From: Gorsachius magnificus
Lineage: Eukaryota > Chordata > Aves > Pelecaniformes > Ardeidae
NCBI GenBank assembly: GCA_034008185.1
Contig: CM067083.1
Span: forward strand, 119,992,837 to 120,056,836
Length of the DNA stretch: 64,000 nt
Direction: 5' to 3'
The notes beneath the pieces were generated by a model. That model was not told the DNA's origin. It did not search any database and worked only from the letters and a program-made list of their open reading frames with translations. Shown piece by piece: positions 11,501 to 24,607 of this stretch (position 1 is the stretch's first letter; every line of letters starts with the position of its first letter). The position numbers and the translations under genes were made by a program.

Positions 11501-13614
11501 CTGAAAGAAATTTTTAACAAATACGGATTCGGTGCCCTGGAGCTGCACCTTTCGTCCTAACTTTCATTTCAGCTGCTAGATATGCCCAGGCAACTGTGGC
11601 AGGCATCATGGAAATGCTGTCTTCACAAAGACATTTTGTCTCCAATAACATTTTCATTTTACACCCAAGTCTAGCCGGAGGTGAATTCCTTTGTTTAATG
11701 AAGAGCCACAGCTCCTTTGGAAAAAAATGTTCTCCTGTAACCCGGGTGAGCCGCTGGTTTTATTGAAGAACAGTCCTGCAGACCAAGACAATGCCGTACT
11801 TCACTACCCTTTTTGAATTACCAGTCTGTCATTTCCCAGAGGAACATGATCGGCCGACCACTAAACTCTGCTTTAAGATCTTATGCCCGATCTAAATGAG
11901 ACAGAATGAAGCCCTGGAGAGATTTCAACCCTTGCTTTGTTGAAACAACATTGCTTTGTTTGGAATGTATTTGCCTTTGTACTGGAGAATGAAAATGTAA
12001 CCCAGTGCCCAGTTTTGAAATATATAAATACAGCGCTTTTGGTAATGTAGCATATATAAAGAGATCCATAGCATATGCTCTTTCTTACACAGCCCATTTT
12101 TTTGGAGATCTTCAACCAGTTTTGAAACCTTCAAGCCTTGAGCCTTGTGACAGGTCAGTGAAGGAAGAACATATAATTTCTGTGTTACAGGCTGGCACAG
12201 TGACCCAGTTAGAAAATCTGTAGCAGACTTGAAATGAAACCCAGACCTGTACTTGCAAGAGTAAACTCAGCCTACCCCTACATCCAGTTCGATTACACTA
12301 GCCAGTAGCCACCCAAATGTACATGACACCCACTCACAGATCCAGTCAGTGGTCACCACCATCTTCTCCATGCTTAACTTTAATATCCTTAGATTATGAT
12401 CTGAACAGATCTAGGGGTACGATCCAGTTCATTTCACCATACGGTTGAATCCAACTACGACAACAGTTGGACAACTGAGACAGTTGGACTTTTTCCTACC
12501 CCTTCTTCGCTGTTGCATTGATGCACCTTGGGGACAGAGATTTCATAAACCCAGGCCCTTGCTTTACTATTAACTGTGTATGGCACAACACCTTTATCAG
12601 CTGTGTACCAGCAGTCAGAGCATTTGGGGTGTGATGCACGTGACAAGAATGGAGGAACAGCATTAGGAGCTTCCCAGTCCCTTTTCCCTCCACCTACCCA
12701 CCCTTCCCACCACGTGTCCTCCTGAATAATTAACTGGAGGAGACGTTCGCCCACTTGGAGAGCAAACAAACACATCAGACCTGCACAAACAGAGTCACTC
12801 TTGTCTCTCTGAGTCCGTGTCCTTTGATCTCCACAGGTACCAACTCCAGTCTGATATTTTGGGCTGTGCAGGGTGGGCTTGGACATTCACTGGGTGGAGG
12901 GAGACACCTCATCAGGGCAGGAAGGAGTGATTCAGCCACTCCTCGCTCTAAGCCAATATTTACCCAGCAGCTTTGGGTTTGGGGGAGGCATGGTCTCTCT
13001 CCAGGGTCACATTCCCACCCTCCTGATCAAGGTAGCCGGAGCCGCCAGCCCAAGAGGGTGCTAGCAGCCTTCTCCTGGGAGCATGCCCTCTTTTTTTAGG
13101 CTGCATTTTGGATGCAAACTGGCACGCTGTGGCTGTGTCTCTTCTTCTTGTTTTTTTTCTAATTGTAGTCTGGAGTTTTCCTTAATGGGACAGAGAAGTC
13201 TTTGAGACTGGAAATGTGCTCTTCTCTTTGTTTCTGGTAAGACATAACACTGGCCTCATGGGACCGCACTCCAACAGGGATATTTTAGTTCTGCCTGGCT
13301 CGACTTCTTGCTGGCCCGCGGTCTGATTGCTATTTGTCACTGGGACTGTAAGCGCTGGGGAACAGAGACTGCCCTCACTGTGGCTGCTCTAGTAGACTGG
13401 AGCCTTGAATTTGGCCAGGCTTCCCAAACATTTCCACGAGGCAAATAGTAACACTAATTTCAGCTGGACACTGTATTCCTTGCTTACATTCCTAAAGGGC
13501 CGTGTTGTGCTGTTTTTGCCTTGTTCTCCACGTTAAATGTATTGCTAGATTTCACCCTGGGGGTTGTTGCATCCTGCTGGTGGATGATTGTATTCTTCTG
13601 CTTGAGAGACTGAA
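8531..13614. other. Long unique non-coding interval
   Basis: No supported gene in about 5 kb. It contains T-rich tracts at about 9606-9668 and 10128-10144, and a short imperfect duplication around 10498-10532 in which CTTCTGCTAAG occurs twice. A 143-codon minus-strand frame (12455-12886) has no domain, and shorter frames overlap it on both strands. Confidence 0.4.
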
Positions 13615-13660
13615 GATGAAAGAGCACTTTGAGATCCCTTTTGATAGATGGAGATACCCT
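13615..13660 (+). repeat. Possible L2-like LINE/SINE tail relic
   Basis: The segment GAGCACTTTGAGATCCCTTT, followed by a GATAGATGG-like stretch, resembles the conserved 3' tail motif (GCGCTTTGAGATC ... GATGAAA) shared by many vertebrate L2-type elements. It is short and degenerate. A clearer example lies at 20431-20475. Confidence 0.3.
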
Positions 13661-13734
13661 TCTGGCCCAGTCCCCGACATGATTTTGTGAAGGTGTTGAG
13701 TATGTCCCATCCTACAGACCTTGGTCTCAAATAT

Positions 13735-13790
13735 ACTCGTGTAAACCAGGAATAATTCCATTGGCATCAGTGTCATCACACCAGCATAAT
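13735..13790. repeat. Possible old amniote palindromic repeat relic
   Basis: The string GTGTAAACCAGGAATAATTC continues with CATTGGCATCAGTGTCATCA and then CACCAG. It resembles an ancient amniote repeat with the pattern GTGTAAATCAGGAGTAACTC, then CATTGAAGTCAATGG. This family is nearly palindromic, so strand is not assigned. Confidence 0.4.
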
Positions 13791-16649
13791 CATGGGAGAA
13801 GGAGAAGAAATAGGCCTGCAGGGATTTGGTTTTTGTTTTTTTGGGGGGAACCATGCTGACTGTAAAACCACAGCAAAATTATTTTTAAATGAGAAAAATT
13901 TCTTTAAGACAGATCAGCCCCTTAAAAAGAGAGACAAATGGAACGAAATGCTGCAGTTCAGAAAGTCCTGCAGTATTTGGGAAACAGGGCACTTTGCTGC
14001 AAACAGAAGAGTAAATAGCCAAAGCCAGGATAGTTGCAAAAAGAGAAAGACCCAGAAAACAACGTTGCTTATGAATTACGTTATCAAAATTTCTCATAGC
14101 ACAAGAGATGAGATCGTAGAGGCAAGATTATTCTCAGCACATGCGTGGAAAAAAGTAAACCTCAGTAAGAACCACTGAGTAAACCTGAGAAAATAAAATG
14201 ACTGTGCCTGGAAATGTTTAGGTGATGGTGTTTGTCAATTAATGAAATGAGAGGCCACCGTTTGCAGCTCAGTACACAGCAAAGACGTACACAGACTAAG
14301 TACAACGAAGGAGATTTTTTTCTTTTTCCCCAGTAAGAGGAATTCAGGAAAATTTTGCCCTGTGCTTTATCTGCAACTGATTTTTTTTCCTTTCATAAAA
14401 CCTGGTGATTATTGAGAAAAGAAAGTTTGCTCTGTGTGGCTGGGCAGAGGGTCACAATTACTCACGCCACCAGGTCGCCGTTTGCCTTTTTGTTGATTTT
14501 GATGACAAGTCTTTACCATTCGGTTTCTTAGTCGTGTCAGCAGCTTTCCCAACAGCGTAGAGATGTTTTTTGTGTTACGCTGTGCAAACAGGAGAGCAGC
14601 TCAAGCCAAAAAGCACACATCGAGATTGTACGCCCAAATTTAAGCAGCCTCATGGTTTGACTGACTTTGGATCCAGCCTCATGGTTTGGACTCTAATAGA
14701 AATACATAGATATCTTTAATAACATATTTTAATGGAAAGAAGATGTTTTCTAAGGACACTATACATGCACCTTATTGGGGAAGGCTCCTCTTTGTGCCAA
14801 GAAGCTTCTGTCTTTCCTGGGGGAGCCATTTGCTTTGCATACAGGACTGCCTTAAAAAGGGAAGGGATGGGGATTCTGGCAGCATTGGGAATCTTCAGCA
14901 TGCCAAGAGGAAGAAAGACCAAAGGGTCAGCTGCCTTGTAAAAGGATTAACTTTATGGAAAGAAACCAAGCTGCAAAAAGAGCGTTTAGTCTTTAACAAG
15001 GACCTTGAGTAGGGTAGTCTGTGCTAGCCCCGCGCTATTAGGAGACCAAGGACAGAAGGAGGCCAGATGCCACCAGGAACATGAGGAGGTGAAGTGGTGA
15101 TGTGGAAGAGCCAAGGTGCAGCTGCCGAAGTCCATAATTGAGTCAAGAAGAAAACTCATGCAGGATCCTGGCTTAGAAAGGAGAGGATTAAGTCTTCCAA
15201 GGCAAAAAAACCCCTAACAACCCCTCTCTCCCCTCCCCTCCCGCCGCATCCATCTGTTCATCTCTTCCATAGATGTTGATTATATTGCCACAGAGGCAGG
15301 GAGCCCATCTTGAGACAACATTGCTGCTCAGTTTCTCTGGGCAGTGTGAAAGTAGATATGCCTTTGGAAATGACTACAGGAACCCCAAATCATCCCTGCA
15401 TAGCTCACGCTATAGCTAATGCTTTCACTGTAATAGCAGCAGAGGTTTGGAACAAGATACACTATCCAATGCACCGCATACAACATCAGATGGAGGCACT
15501 GCACTTGGCCAGTCCCTTAGACATTATAATTAGAGACGGGGCTTGAATGAAACATCCAAATGCGGAGCAGTGCTGTGAGTCAGCTGAGACGCGCGCACCA
15601 ACATTGTCATTATCCTGAATTTTGTCATTTATAACAAAAGCCAAGCACTGCAATCTGCAGTATGTTCAAAATTTGGGTTGAGAGACAACCCCAAATTTGT
15701 TATTTATCCCTGCTCCCCAAGGCCCAAAGTCAGTAAAGTGTTTAAGCACACAGCTGGGAGACTATGGGATTTTAGGAGCTGCACTTGCAAAAATCTGCCT
15801 GAAGTTGAGCTTTCCAGGATAGAGATAGGCCTCAGTTTTTAGGACCCCTTGAATGAGCACACATCCCCAATTCAGGCGCCCCTAACTTGACCTTAAGGAA
15901 AAAGAATTTAAGCTCCATGTCTATCTCTGACTAGCAAGCTCTGATGAGAGAAGTGAATCTGTCACAGAAAAATCAGCAAACAAGAATCTCAAAGAGGAAA
16001 CTGAGTAAAAGTGATTTAAAATTACGCAACCACGCCATGGCAGATGCCAGTGAAGCCTAGCATTTTGGGGTAAGATCTGCCAATCCTGCTGAGCCCACCA
16101 AGCTTCCTTCTTCAGGCTGCCCGTGTATTCCTTGCACAGCAGCTTGAGCTAAAGGTGAGATGTGAACTGTCATCTGAAATGTCCTGGTTCATATGAGTTT
16201 CTTTGCAGATGCACCATATGTCAGTACCAAAAGTATTTTTGTAACATAAATGGCTGGGGAGCACTACAGGGCAAACGCACCTGATCTTAGAGGACTACAG
16301 TGGCATGGAAGTGTGTCAGTCTGCCAGGCTCAGAGGGGCAGGGGGTTGTAGATCCCCTCTTGCTGGCCAAGGCAAGTATTAGTAGGCAATGCTTTTTGAA
16401 CACCCAGCCCATGGCCAGGCCTGCTTTGGGAAACCAAAAGGTTGGTGCAATGCCAAGAGTCTATACAGAGCCCAGCAAGCCTGTTATGAAGGCTCATACT
16501 CTCTCTGCAGGTCATTTCTTTTCACCCCCAAATTTCCTGGTGCAGGCTCTGGAAGAAGTAAAGGCCTGAGCCATAGCTGGGCCCTGAATTCCTCTTGTTT
16601 CAATCTGTTCTCTGAAAACACACAAAGGGGCAGAGTGGCACAGTGAACA
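13791..16649. other. Unique non-coding interval
   Basis: No gene is supported. The 128-codon frame at 13792-14178 is Lys-rich with no domain, in A-rich DNA. A pyrimidine-only stretch occurs around 15221-15243. The region 15300-15670 is less decayed-looking than its surroundings but matches nothing I know. Around 15720-15755 there is a faint GTAAAGTGTTTAAGCACA similarity to an old amniote repeat. Confidence 0.4.
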
Positions 16650-17140
16650 TCACAGAATCATGGAATTGCTTAGGTTGGAAAAGACCTTTAAGATCATCAA
16701 GTCCAACCATTAACCTAACACTACCATCCCACCACTAAACCATGTCCCTCGTCTGCCCATCTTTTAAATCCCTCCAGGGATGGGAACTCAACCACTTCCC
16801 TGGGCAGCCCAGTCCAATGCCTGACAACACTTTCAGTGAAAAAATTTTTCCTAATATCTAACCTAAATGAGCCTTGGTGCAACTTGAGGCCATTTCCCCT
16901 TGTCCTACCACCTGTTACCTGGGAGAAGAGACCAAACCCCACCTCTCTACCCCTTCCTTTCAGGCAGTTGTAGATGGCGATAAGGTCTCCCCTCAGCCTC
17001 CTCTTCTCCAGGCTGAACAACCCCAGTTCCCTCAGCTGCTCCTCATCAGCCGTGTGCTGCAGACCCCTCATGAGCTTTGTTGCTCTCCTCTGGACATGTT
17101 CCAGCAATGCAACATCTTTCTTGTAGTGAGGGGCCCAGCT
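16650..17140 (-). repeat. CR1 LINE, 5'-truncated
   Basis: Antisense CR1 of about 490 bases. It begins with octamer remnants (CACAGAATCATGGAATTG), then TTGGAAAAGACCTTTAAGAT and the CCAACCATTAACCTAACACT tail block, which defines a group shared with 24608 and 38215. On the minus strand the ORF2 C-terminus reads through motifs such as [29 protein letters not shown] and [12 protein letters not shown] without a stop. That frame continues into non-CR1 flank to 17437, so the full 238-codon frame is a chance fusion. The reverse transcriptase catalytic core is absent. Confidence 0.95.
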
Positions 17141-18713
17141 GATGCGTATGAGCTTGGAACACTGATCATGTGATTGACACATGAATAGCGGCTGGCTTTT
17201 CCAAGACTCATTTATCAAGGAACAAAGAGAGTTGTGGGTACAAGGAGTCTCCTGCATACCCTTCCCATCACATGTGATGTGACTAGAAGCCAACCACTTT
17301 ATCCTATAAATATGACAGCCTAATTGAGCTGCTTTTGAGCTCTCTCTGCTAGGCAGTGTGGCTGCATGACAATGATCTCCCTTTGAGCCAGGACAGCTCT
17401 CAAGGCTTCTCCTCAAGGCAGAGGGACCTTTTACCAATGTCAGATCTTTGGTAAGTGATCAGTATCGTGCCTAACCTTGTAGTATGGAAACTTTAATTTT
17501 TTTCTTGGTAACTTTGATTGCATGCTGAATTCATGCTAATGAAACATTACATAAACTTTGCATGTACGATCCCTTACACATAAACCATTGACCAAGTCTG
17601 AGACTAAGATTGGACCTAGCCACACCTAAGCTCCATCAGGAGCTTAGAAAGAAAGGGGGTCTACTCTGAACCTCATGACTCAATGGGAGGTTCTTCCTTA
17701 GAGTTTTGCATCCATGGTCTCTCTGTGAATCATTTTAACTCGCGTGTAATTCAACTTCCCTTTGTATGTTTCTTCCGTGCAGTAATTGAGTGAACCTTGC
17801 CATCAAACTTTGTTAAGTCACACTTTTACAACATCATATTAAAACCACTTTTGCTAATATCTTTGACAGTGATTCTTTAAGCGATCTAAATCACCCATTC
17901 GCGACAATTGTGAGGACAGGCACTCTCGGAAAACAAGAAAGCCTCGCTACCTATTTGCCAAGAACCTGTTCCATTAAAGGCCAGATTACCCTGAAGAGGT
18001 GAGAAAGCACTTGAATTTTGTTTGAATTCACAGTTTTGTCTCTTTCTTACATGTGTCCTCTAGAGATACTGCATGAAATGAGCCATTCTAACAACCACAG
18101 CCTGAGAAAGCATACTCTACAGCCAGTCACGTCTTTTTTTTCTTCCTTCCTTTATGAATAGAGGCAAATAAAATCCTTCAAACTTCCCAGTTGCTTACTA
18201 CGAGTATCACAAACCTTTGGGTCTGATCCTTCTCAATGCAATTGGGTGCATCAGCATTTGGCCCCTGTGCTGCTTTACCCTGAATTTTTCTTCCTCCCAG
18301 GAACCCTCAACTCCGAATGTTTTGTGGGCAAGTTTGCAAGCACAGTTTAGTAACTTTTGCCAATATAGCATCTGCACAAGAGATAAGGAGTGTGTGCATT
18401 CCCTCCTTCAGTGCTGAACTAGATTCATTTAGCAAACTTGCAATTCAACCTAAATGTCTGGTAAAATCTATGGAAAGATAGATTTTTATCCACTGTGCAG
18501 TAGAGTAGGATCAGCCCCTAAAGTAATACATTTTAAGAAAACCTTATGAGATATATTGATCAAAGGTGGACCTGTACTCCTGTCTTAGCAGCAGTAACCT
18601 GAAACAGTGTCTCAGCAGTGGTGCTTCAAGGTTGTGGGGACTTGTTTTTCCACTTCCTAATGCTATCGATATTCCTTACAACTATACCATGATCTGCTGA
18701 TAGATAAATAGCC
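17141..18713. other. Unique non-coding interval
   Basis: No gene or recognised repeat. The part from 17800 to 17990 is AT-rich with several homeobox-like ATTA/TAAT motifs, which is not specific. Confidence 0.4.
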
Positions 18714-18827
18714 CCAGGGCCATACTCTGCCATCAATTACACTTATAAGTTTAAAAAATGTGCTAGCAAATCAGAGAGGTCAAATTCAGTCAAGAGTCAA
18801 TGGGACTGAGTGTAGAATTTGGCTTAG
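18714..18827. repeat. Possible relic of an old MITE-like repeat
   Basis: It opens with CAGGGCCATACTCTGCCATC and AATTACACT. It closes with CAATGGGACTGAGTGTAGAA and TTTGGCTTAG, the rough reverse complement of the opening. This recalls an ancient amniote repeat with termini like GGGCCAAATTCTG and a central GTCAATGGG. The imperfect terminal inverted arms are visible directly; the family assignment is from memory. Confidence 0.4.
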
Positions 18828-19196
18828 AGATGTGAAACATTTGCCTGACATACAACACAATACATTTCCCAGGATTCATTCTTCCTACAGAAGGAATGTG
18901 TGTTTTCATGGGTTTGAGGATGAATTCAGTTACATTTTTCTCATGATGTGGAAATGCAGGAAGCTTATCTCTCTTTGATGGTTCAACTGTATCTTCTACA
19001 GATCTGCTGCTGATAGTCTTCCCATTATAACAGAATCTCCTGCCCACCTGGAGTATACTTAACTATTATATATGATGATGCTACTTTTATTTCACATGAG
19101 AAATAAGATGTAGTATCTATTTCTTCTGGAAGAAATAGCGAGACTGACAGATGGAAAATCTTAAGCTGTGCACACTTCGTGGTTGAAAGGCAGGTA

Positions 19197-19240
19197 GAGT
19201 CAGGAACTCTGATTTTAATTCCTGGCTGTCTAATGGATTT
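19197..19240 (+). repeat. Possible MIR-like fragment
   Basis: The segment GAGTCAGGAACTCTGATTTT, then AATTCCTGGCTGTCTAATGG, resembles the MIR-type core GGAGTCAGGA...GGTTCTAATCCTGGCTCTG. Only about 45 bases are alignable by eye. Confidence 0.35.
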
Positions 19241-19576
19241 GGTTGTATGGATCTGGATATCTCCACTGGAACCAGAGTACTCAAGCCACTAAAAGATTTG
19301 TCTGAATGAGAATTGCTATTTGCTTCATAATTTTGCTGCCTGCCAAATTCTCCCTCCAAAATACAGTAAGGATAATACTTCCCTCCCACTGGCATGGCAA
19401 TTCTTAGCTCCATGTTTGCAAATTCATTGCAAGTTTTGGATGAAAGGTATTAGGGAAGTGCAAAACAGATTTGACACCTTTTTTATACAGAGAGCTTTTG
19501 AGGTTTCCTTTGATTGTCTATATTTTTGGAGATTACTCAGGTTTTCTAAAGGATTATGCAAAGTGAAAGCCTGCAA

Positions 19577-19631
19577 CAGCAGGGGGTTGGGATCAGTGAC
19601 CCAGAAGGTCCTTCCAGTCCTGTGTTCCTGG
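19577..19631 (+). repeat. Old CR1/L3-type 3' end
   Basis: The stretch CAGGGGGTTGGGATCAGTGA, then CCCAGAAGGTCCTTCCAGTC and CTGTG, keeps the spacing of the CR1 3' end (GGTTGGACTAGATGACC...AGGTCCCTTCCAACCCTGTG) with many substitutions and no clean octamer array. It is older than the other CR1 copies. Confidence 0.5.
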
Positions 19632-20430
19632 AGGCTTTTCCAAGTCATACCCAAGACGTTAAAGACCACTTGTGTGGTCTGAACTTAATACCTTCAATAC
19701 ACACTCCCCACTGAAATTTTTTGTGGCATCCATTTAACGGGATAGAAGCAGGGGAGGGACAAGAGGGACACACTCTTACATGTGTAAAGGTAAGAGAAAG
19801 CACTTGCCACAACAACGATGGAGAGCACCATATAAGCTAGCTGACAGCTCGGGAAACTGAAGTGGCCACATGTGTCAAGAAACACCTCAACAGACACAGA
19901 CAGCCTCATTTCTCTGGCCTTGAGATCCCACCCCTAGAAGCATCACTTGTGTTGCCACTCCCCCATCCAGTCCTGGACCTCCCTTCTGAAACCCAACAGC
20001 TAGTAGCAGTTATGACTGTGATTTTGTGGTGTAGACACCTGTCCATATGAAACTAATCTGGGACCACCAAGCTCATTTTCTTGTGGCAATTTACCAGCTT
20101 ACCATATGGTAATAATTTTTGACAGCCACTGTCTTGGTCCGGGCTAAATTTAGTGATCCAGTGATGGAAGATGGCCATGCTCTTAGCCAAGACCATACTT
20201 TACCTAGCTGGAAAGTAGGTAGTGGTGCTGCTTCCCAGTGTTGGGGCAGGGATTTGTTAGAGATGAATTCAGATAGTCTCACACACACACACCTCCAAGC
20301 CTACCCCATCTGAGAAAACCAACAGTTTCTGATGTTCAAATGTGCTTTGCCAGCCAAAATGTCAACCACATGCCACCTCCGAGAAGGCCACAATTCAGTG
20401 GTTGCACATCAGACCAATTGGTCCATATTT
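19632..20430. other. Unique non-coding interval
   Basis: No gene. It contains a perfect 14-base palindrome TTACCATATGGTAA at 20099-20112 and a (CA)n run at 20280-20292. Confidence 0.4.
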
Positions 20431-20475
20431 ATAAAGTGCTTTGATATCCCAGATGAAAGGACGGTATATAAATGC
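20431..20475 (+). repeat. L2-like LINE/SINE tail relic
   Basis: The string AAAGTGCTTTGATATCCCAG, then ATGAAAGGACGGTATATAAA, matches well the vertebrate L2-type tail pattern AAAGCGCTTTGAGATCC...GATGAAAGGCGCTATATAAATG. No upstream body of the element was recognised. Confidence 0.45.
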
Positions 20476-23400
20476 CCCATTCATTTAGGTTACATACAGT
20501 AGCAGCAAACAGAAAAATCATTACCCACAGGGTTAGAAAGGCATATTCCTGTTTATTAATTGAAGACCACATAAAGAATGCTTGGTTAAAGTGTTCCTTT
20601 TGGAGTGAACTTTTCAGTGCTGGTCCAGCGAATGAAAATAATCCTGAAAATTTTCATGGGCAAAAGGCATAAACATCAAGTTTGCACAACTCAAAACAAA
20701 ATTCTCCTTAAAAATGCAGCGAAAAACTTTTTGTACGGGACTATCCTTGTTCCCTACACACCAGTGGGAAGTGAGGCAATCAATCCTTTCCCAGGTCAGA
20801 ACTACAGTGAAATTATGATCTTAGCAAAAAATAATTTAAGTTAGAAAAAGAATAATTGCTACATGGTGAGCATCAGCTACTCTGCAACTTATGCGTCACA
20901 CTAAACCACCTATTGGTTCACTGCACATCTAATTTTCCTCTCTTTTATGCATATAACCAAGCCTTTGGACTTTTAGATCTGTATTCCTCACTTCTTTCTC
21001 TGTGTATCTTTGAGATACATGACCCTTTGTGGTTCATTTGGAAAGCTATGTTAAATAAAACCTTTTCTGTCTGTCATCTCAGTATTCAAGTGCTGAGTAG
21101 ATACCCATTCACAGGCCCTGGGAGCATGCAGTGTCTTTCATATATTATAGCCATAAAAATAAATAAATTACAAAGCAGAAAGGAGATAAGGCACAGGTTT
21201 AGGCTACCTTTTGAAGATTTATTAAAACAAACTGATATTTCTTATAATGTGCATGTAACCAGAATACATAATTGACAATGATAATCATTAACAGGTACTA
21301 ATGTTATTTCAGAACAGAGGATGGAATGAGACAGACTAAACCTCCATGCATGCAGTAGAGGAAATCCAAACTGCGATAATTAAATGCAAATAAAGCCTGG
21401 GGGCAAAAATTCCTGGTCTCTCTAAGATAAGAGAAATGTATTTCTACCATCTATACTTCATTTATTTCTCTTGAAGACTCTAATTTGTTTTTAAGCTAAT
21501 AGATCAAACATTCTTGTCACAGTTCGTACAACTGTCTCAAATATGTGAGAAGTACCCGCCAGGCAAGGACCACCAGCAATTTTTATGATTTCTTTACACT
21601 ACAAATATTTGGCAGAACTGAAATCACCCAATAAAATAAACCTGTGGATTCATCTGCAGTTTTAGACTCTCTCCAAGTATTTTTTGGACTCCTTCCCAAA
21701 ATAACTGATGCTCATGATATTCCAATATCAAATGAAAATATGTCCTAATTTTCATGTCTCACTACCACCATCTGTTATTAAAGAGAAAGTCATCTTTTTC
21801 CTAGCAGGCCAGGTGGCTTGGAGACACCCATGCAACCATGAGTGAAGCTCTGGTCCGCCAGCACTTCTGGTCCTTCATGGGTTTAGGTTGGCGGGATTTG
21901 GACATAATACAAAGGTAGAACCATGGAGCAGTGGTGGTGGAATATAATTTCTTCCAGTACCAGCATCACCTGCCAGCTGGTGTGCGAAAAGCTGGCAGCA
22001 CCACAACATAGGTCTCCCCATCTCTCCAGGGAAAAGGAAGCTTGAATTTAATTATGTGCAAGAATGGCTTTAAGGAAAAGTTTGGGATCCTCTTTGGAAA
22101 TGCTTTTGGCAAAAGGAATAGATAAAAAAATACCATGTTTGAAAAGTCTGTCCAGCCCTAGTGATATTGCAGAGGTCTTCAATGAAAGCCACTCAGCAGT
22201 ACACAAGTGCTGCAGTCACTTTTGTGAGGTTCAGGTCAGCTAGCTGATACTTCGGAAAGTCAATAGCTGAGCTTTATAGACATTCAGCTCTTCTTAATAT
22301 TACATCCATGCATTAAGTATAAGAGTAAAGTCTTTCTCCTCCAAGCCAAAGATGGATTAATTTATAAACCACCCCAAACTTCTGCCTCTACCATTGCATT
22401 TGACAACCAAACCACATCACCATTTATTCACCCCACCAAGGCACCCCAGAGAGCCATTCCTAAACAGCTGACACTGCTCTTCCCCATTCCTGCAGATATT
22501 TTTCTCTCCTGAGATCTTGAGCTGTACAGTTTTAGCAAGTGCTACTTGCAGTATGTCTTGTAAATCTTACAAACCGCTATAAAATCTGGTGCACAGTGTC
22601 AATTTTACATGTTTTCCAGCAGAAAGGAGCATGGCTTTTGTTTCCACCAGCCTCCCGGCTGTACAGTACCTTGTAGGTATTAATTTTTAGGGTTATCACC
22701 CACTCTGATTTTGGTAAAGCACCCTAATTTTATGAGGCTTGTCTCACACCTTGTTAGACTAGCTGGCAGGCTGGCTAATATTGACTAGACGGCAGAAGAA
22801 AAACCTCTTTGTTAGTGTAATGATTAATTAAAACATTGCTGTTTCCCATAGATTGAAATGGTGTCCTTCCTGATATAGCAGCGTGGCTCCACAGGGTTCA
22901 CATCAAATCAAGAGAATGAGCAAGTAGAGCCACTCAGAAATTTCCCTTTTTTTTTTTCTTTTTTCTTTTTTAATACCAAATTTGTTTTGTACAAAGACAG
23001 TGTTGCCCCTAAGAAAACCCTGATTTTCCCAATATGTTTCCATTTTCACTCGGGAGAGCTGAAGGAAAGCTTTTAACTTGGGGTCAATGTGATCTGAAAA
23101 TTGTTGAGGTCAGGTCCAAGTAAATGAAAACTATTTTAGGTCGAGCCAGCCTGACATGAATCTGCTTTAGCTGGAGCTACACATACATGTTGAGATGTGC
23201 GTATCTCTTGTGATGCAATGGAGATTCACTCCAACAAGGAAGCCCAGCCAGCAAGAAAACAACCAGAAGAAAACAACTTCCATAAGGTGAATGGAGAAGA
23301 ACTGTAAATATGGGTTAGTGTTGAAACAGCCCAAACAAACAAAATATTTCAAAATGTTTCCCACATTCAAACCAAAAGATTTTTCTACAAGTATCTAATT

Positions 23401-24607
23401 CTATTATTAGTTTCTAACAGTTGTGTTTGGGACCCAAATTAAAGATGAAGATGAATGTTTAAAGGCAGGACACAAATCCAGATCCTTGTTCTAGTGATAT
23501 GTCTGCTCAGAGACATAAAACTGTTTTGTGAACTGGCAGGGAATACTGGATCATGGTGGGATTGCCTATGTCTCATAATCCCATATATGTTAGGCAATAT
23601 TGTACACTACCATTCCCTTTCCACAGATAGGAAGCTGGGACTGCATGAGCGGCTGCTACATGGGCAATATAGAAAACAGCACAAGGACACTGGAGGGTGT
23701 CTAGCTATTAAAACTAAAAATCTATCAAGAAAAACTCCCTTTGAGGTAAGCTGTCTTCCAGGACAAGACCACAAAGGCACCACATGAAACCATGAAGTGA
23801 AAGACTGACAAAAAAAAAAAAGGAAAGACGTGGTTCTTCGCAAAATGTGCGGTGAATCTGCGGGGGCTTATGCTGCAAGACGTTGTACAAGAGAAACGTT
23901 TGCATGAGGTCAAAAAGTGATCAAATATTTGCAGCTTTTGCAGACAGGGGATAAAGAAGAGGAGGGACGTTTTTTTGAAGCCAGGGTGTTCTTCGTGATC
24001 CTCTTTGGCTGAAAAAGGTCCCTTTAGAGAGGGGGAAAGGCTGCCTGTGACCCTTGTCTCTCTAGATCTGCCCTGTCTCACCATGTCTGCACCGTTCTTG
24101 ACCCAGGCCACTGGCAGCCCATTGAGTCTTGTTCTCTTTCTGTGACACATTTCAGCTGCTACTCTTGATCTTTTACTACAGGTCTGTAGATGGTTACAGG
24201 GGGCTGGCAGATGGGATGTGTTGTGGCCTGGGTAGCAAACATTCTGCAGACACATCTGAACTTACCACCAGTGTACATTTGCCTGCAATACGGAGGGCTG
24301 GAAGTGATGACCAAAACAGTCTCTTCCTAAATTTATATTTCTACTCTCATGATCCCACAAATGCAGTATCACTCAGAGAGGTCCACACCAGGCCAGTATT
24401 TGTGGCAAAAGAGCCTTTCCCAGTCCTGGCTAAATGCTGAAGGACTTACTCAGGGGTTGCTGTTCTTCAGGAAAAAGTCTCTCTGTTCCTCATCCAATGT
24501 CTACACAAGCTGCCTATGTTTTTTTCTCCATGTGACTAGAATAATATATAACTAGAGTTTGACTTTCCACTGTATGCAAAAGCAAATGGGCTTTATGGTA
24601 GAGGAAA
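20476..24607. other. Long unique AT-rich interval
   Basis: About 4 kb with no supported gene. A 139-codon plus-strand frame at 20856-21275 is fairly long for AT-rich DNA but has no recognised domain. A 176-codon minus frame at 23725-24255 likewise shows nothing. A T-rich tract lies at about 22947-22972. Confidence 0.4.

Noticed and set aside
12455..12886. 143-codon minus frame
   Set aside because: Overlapped by plus-strand frames and shows no recognisable motif.
16721..17437. 238-codon minus-strand frame
   Set aside because: Its C-terminal part is antisense CR1 ORF2 and its N-terminal part is non-CR1 flank; the join is accidental, with no splice or start evidence.
23725..24255. 176-codon minus frame
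   Set aside because: No domain, no coherent splice signals, and composition similar to surrounding non-coding DNA.
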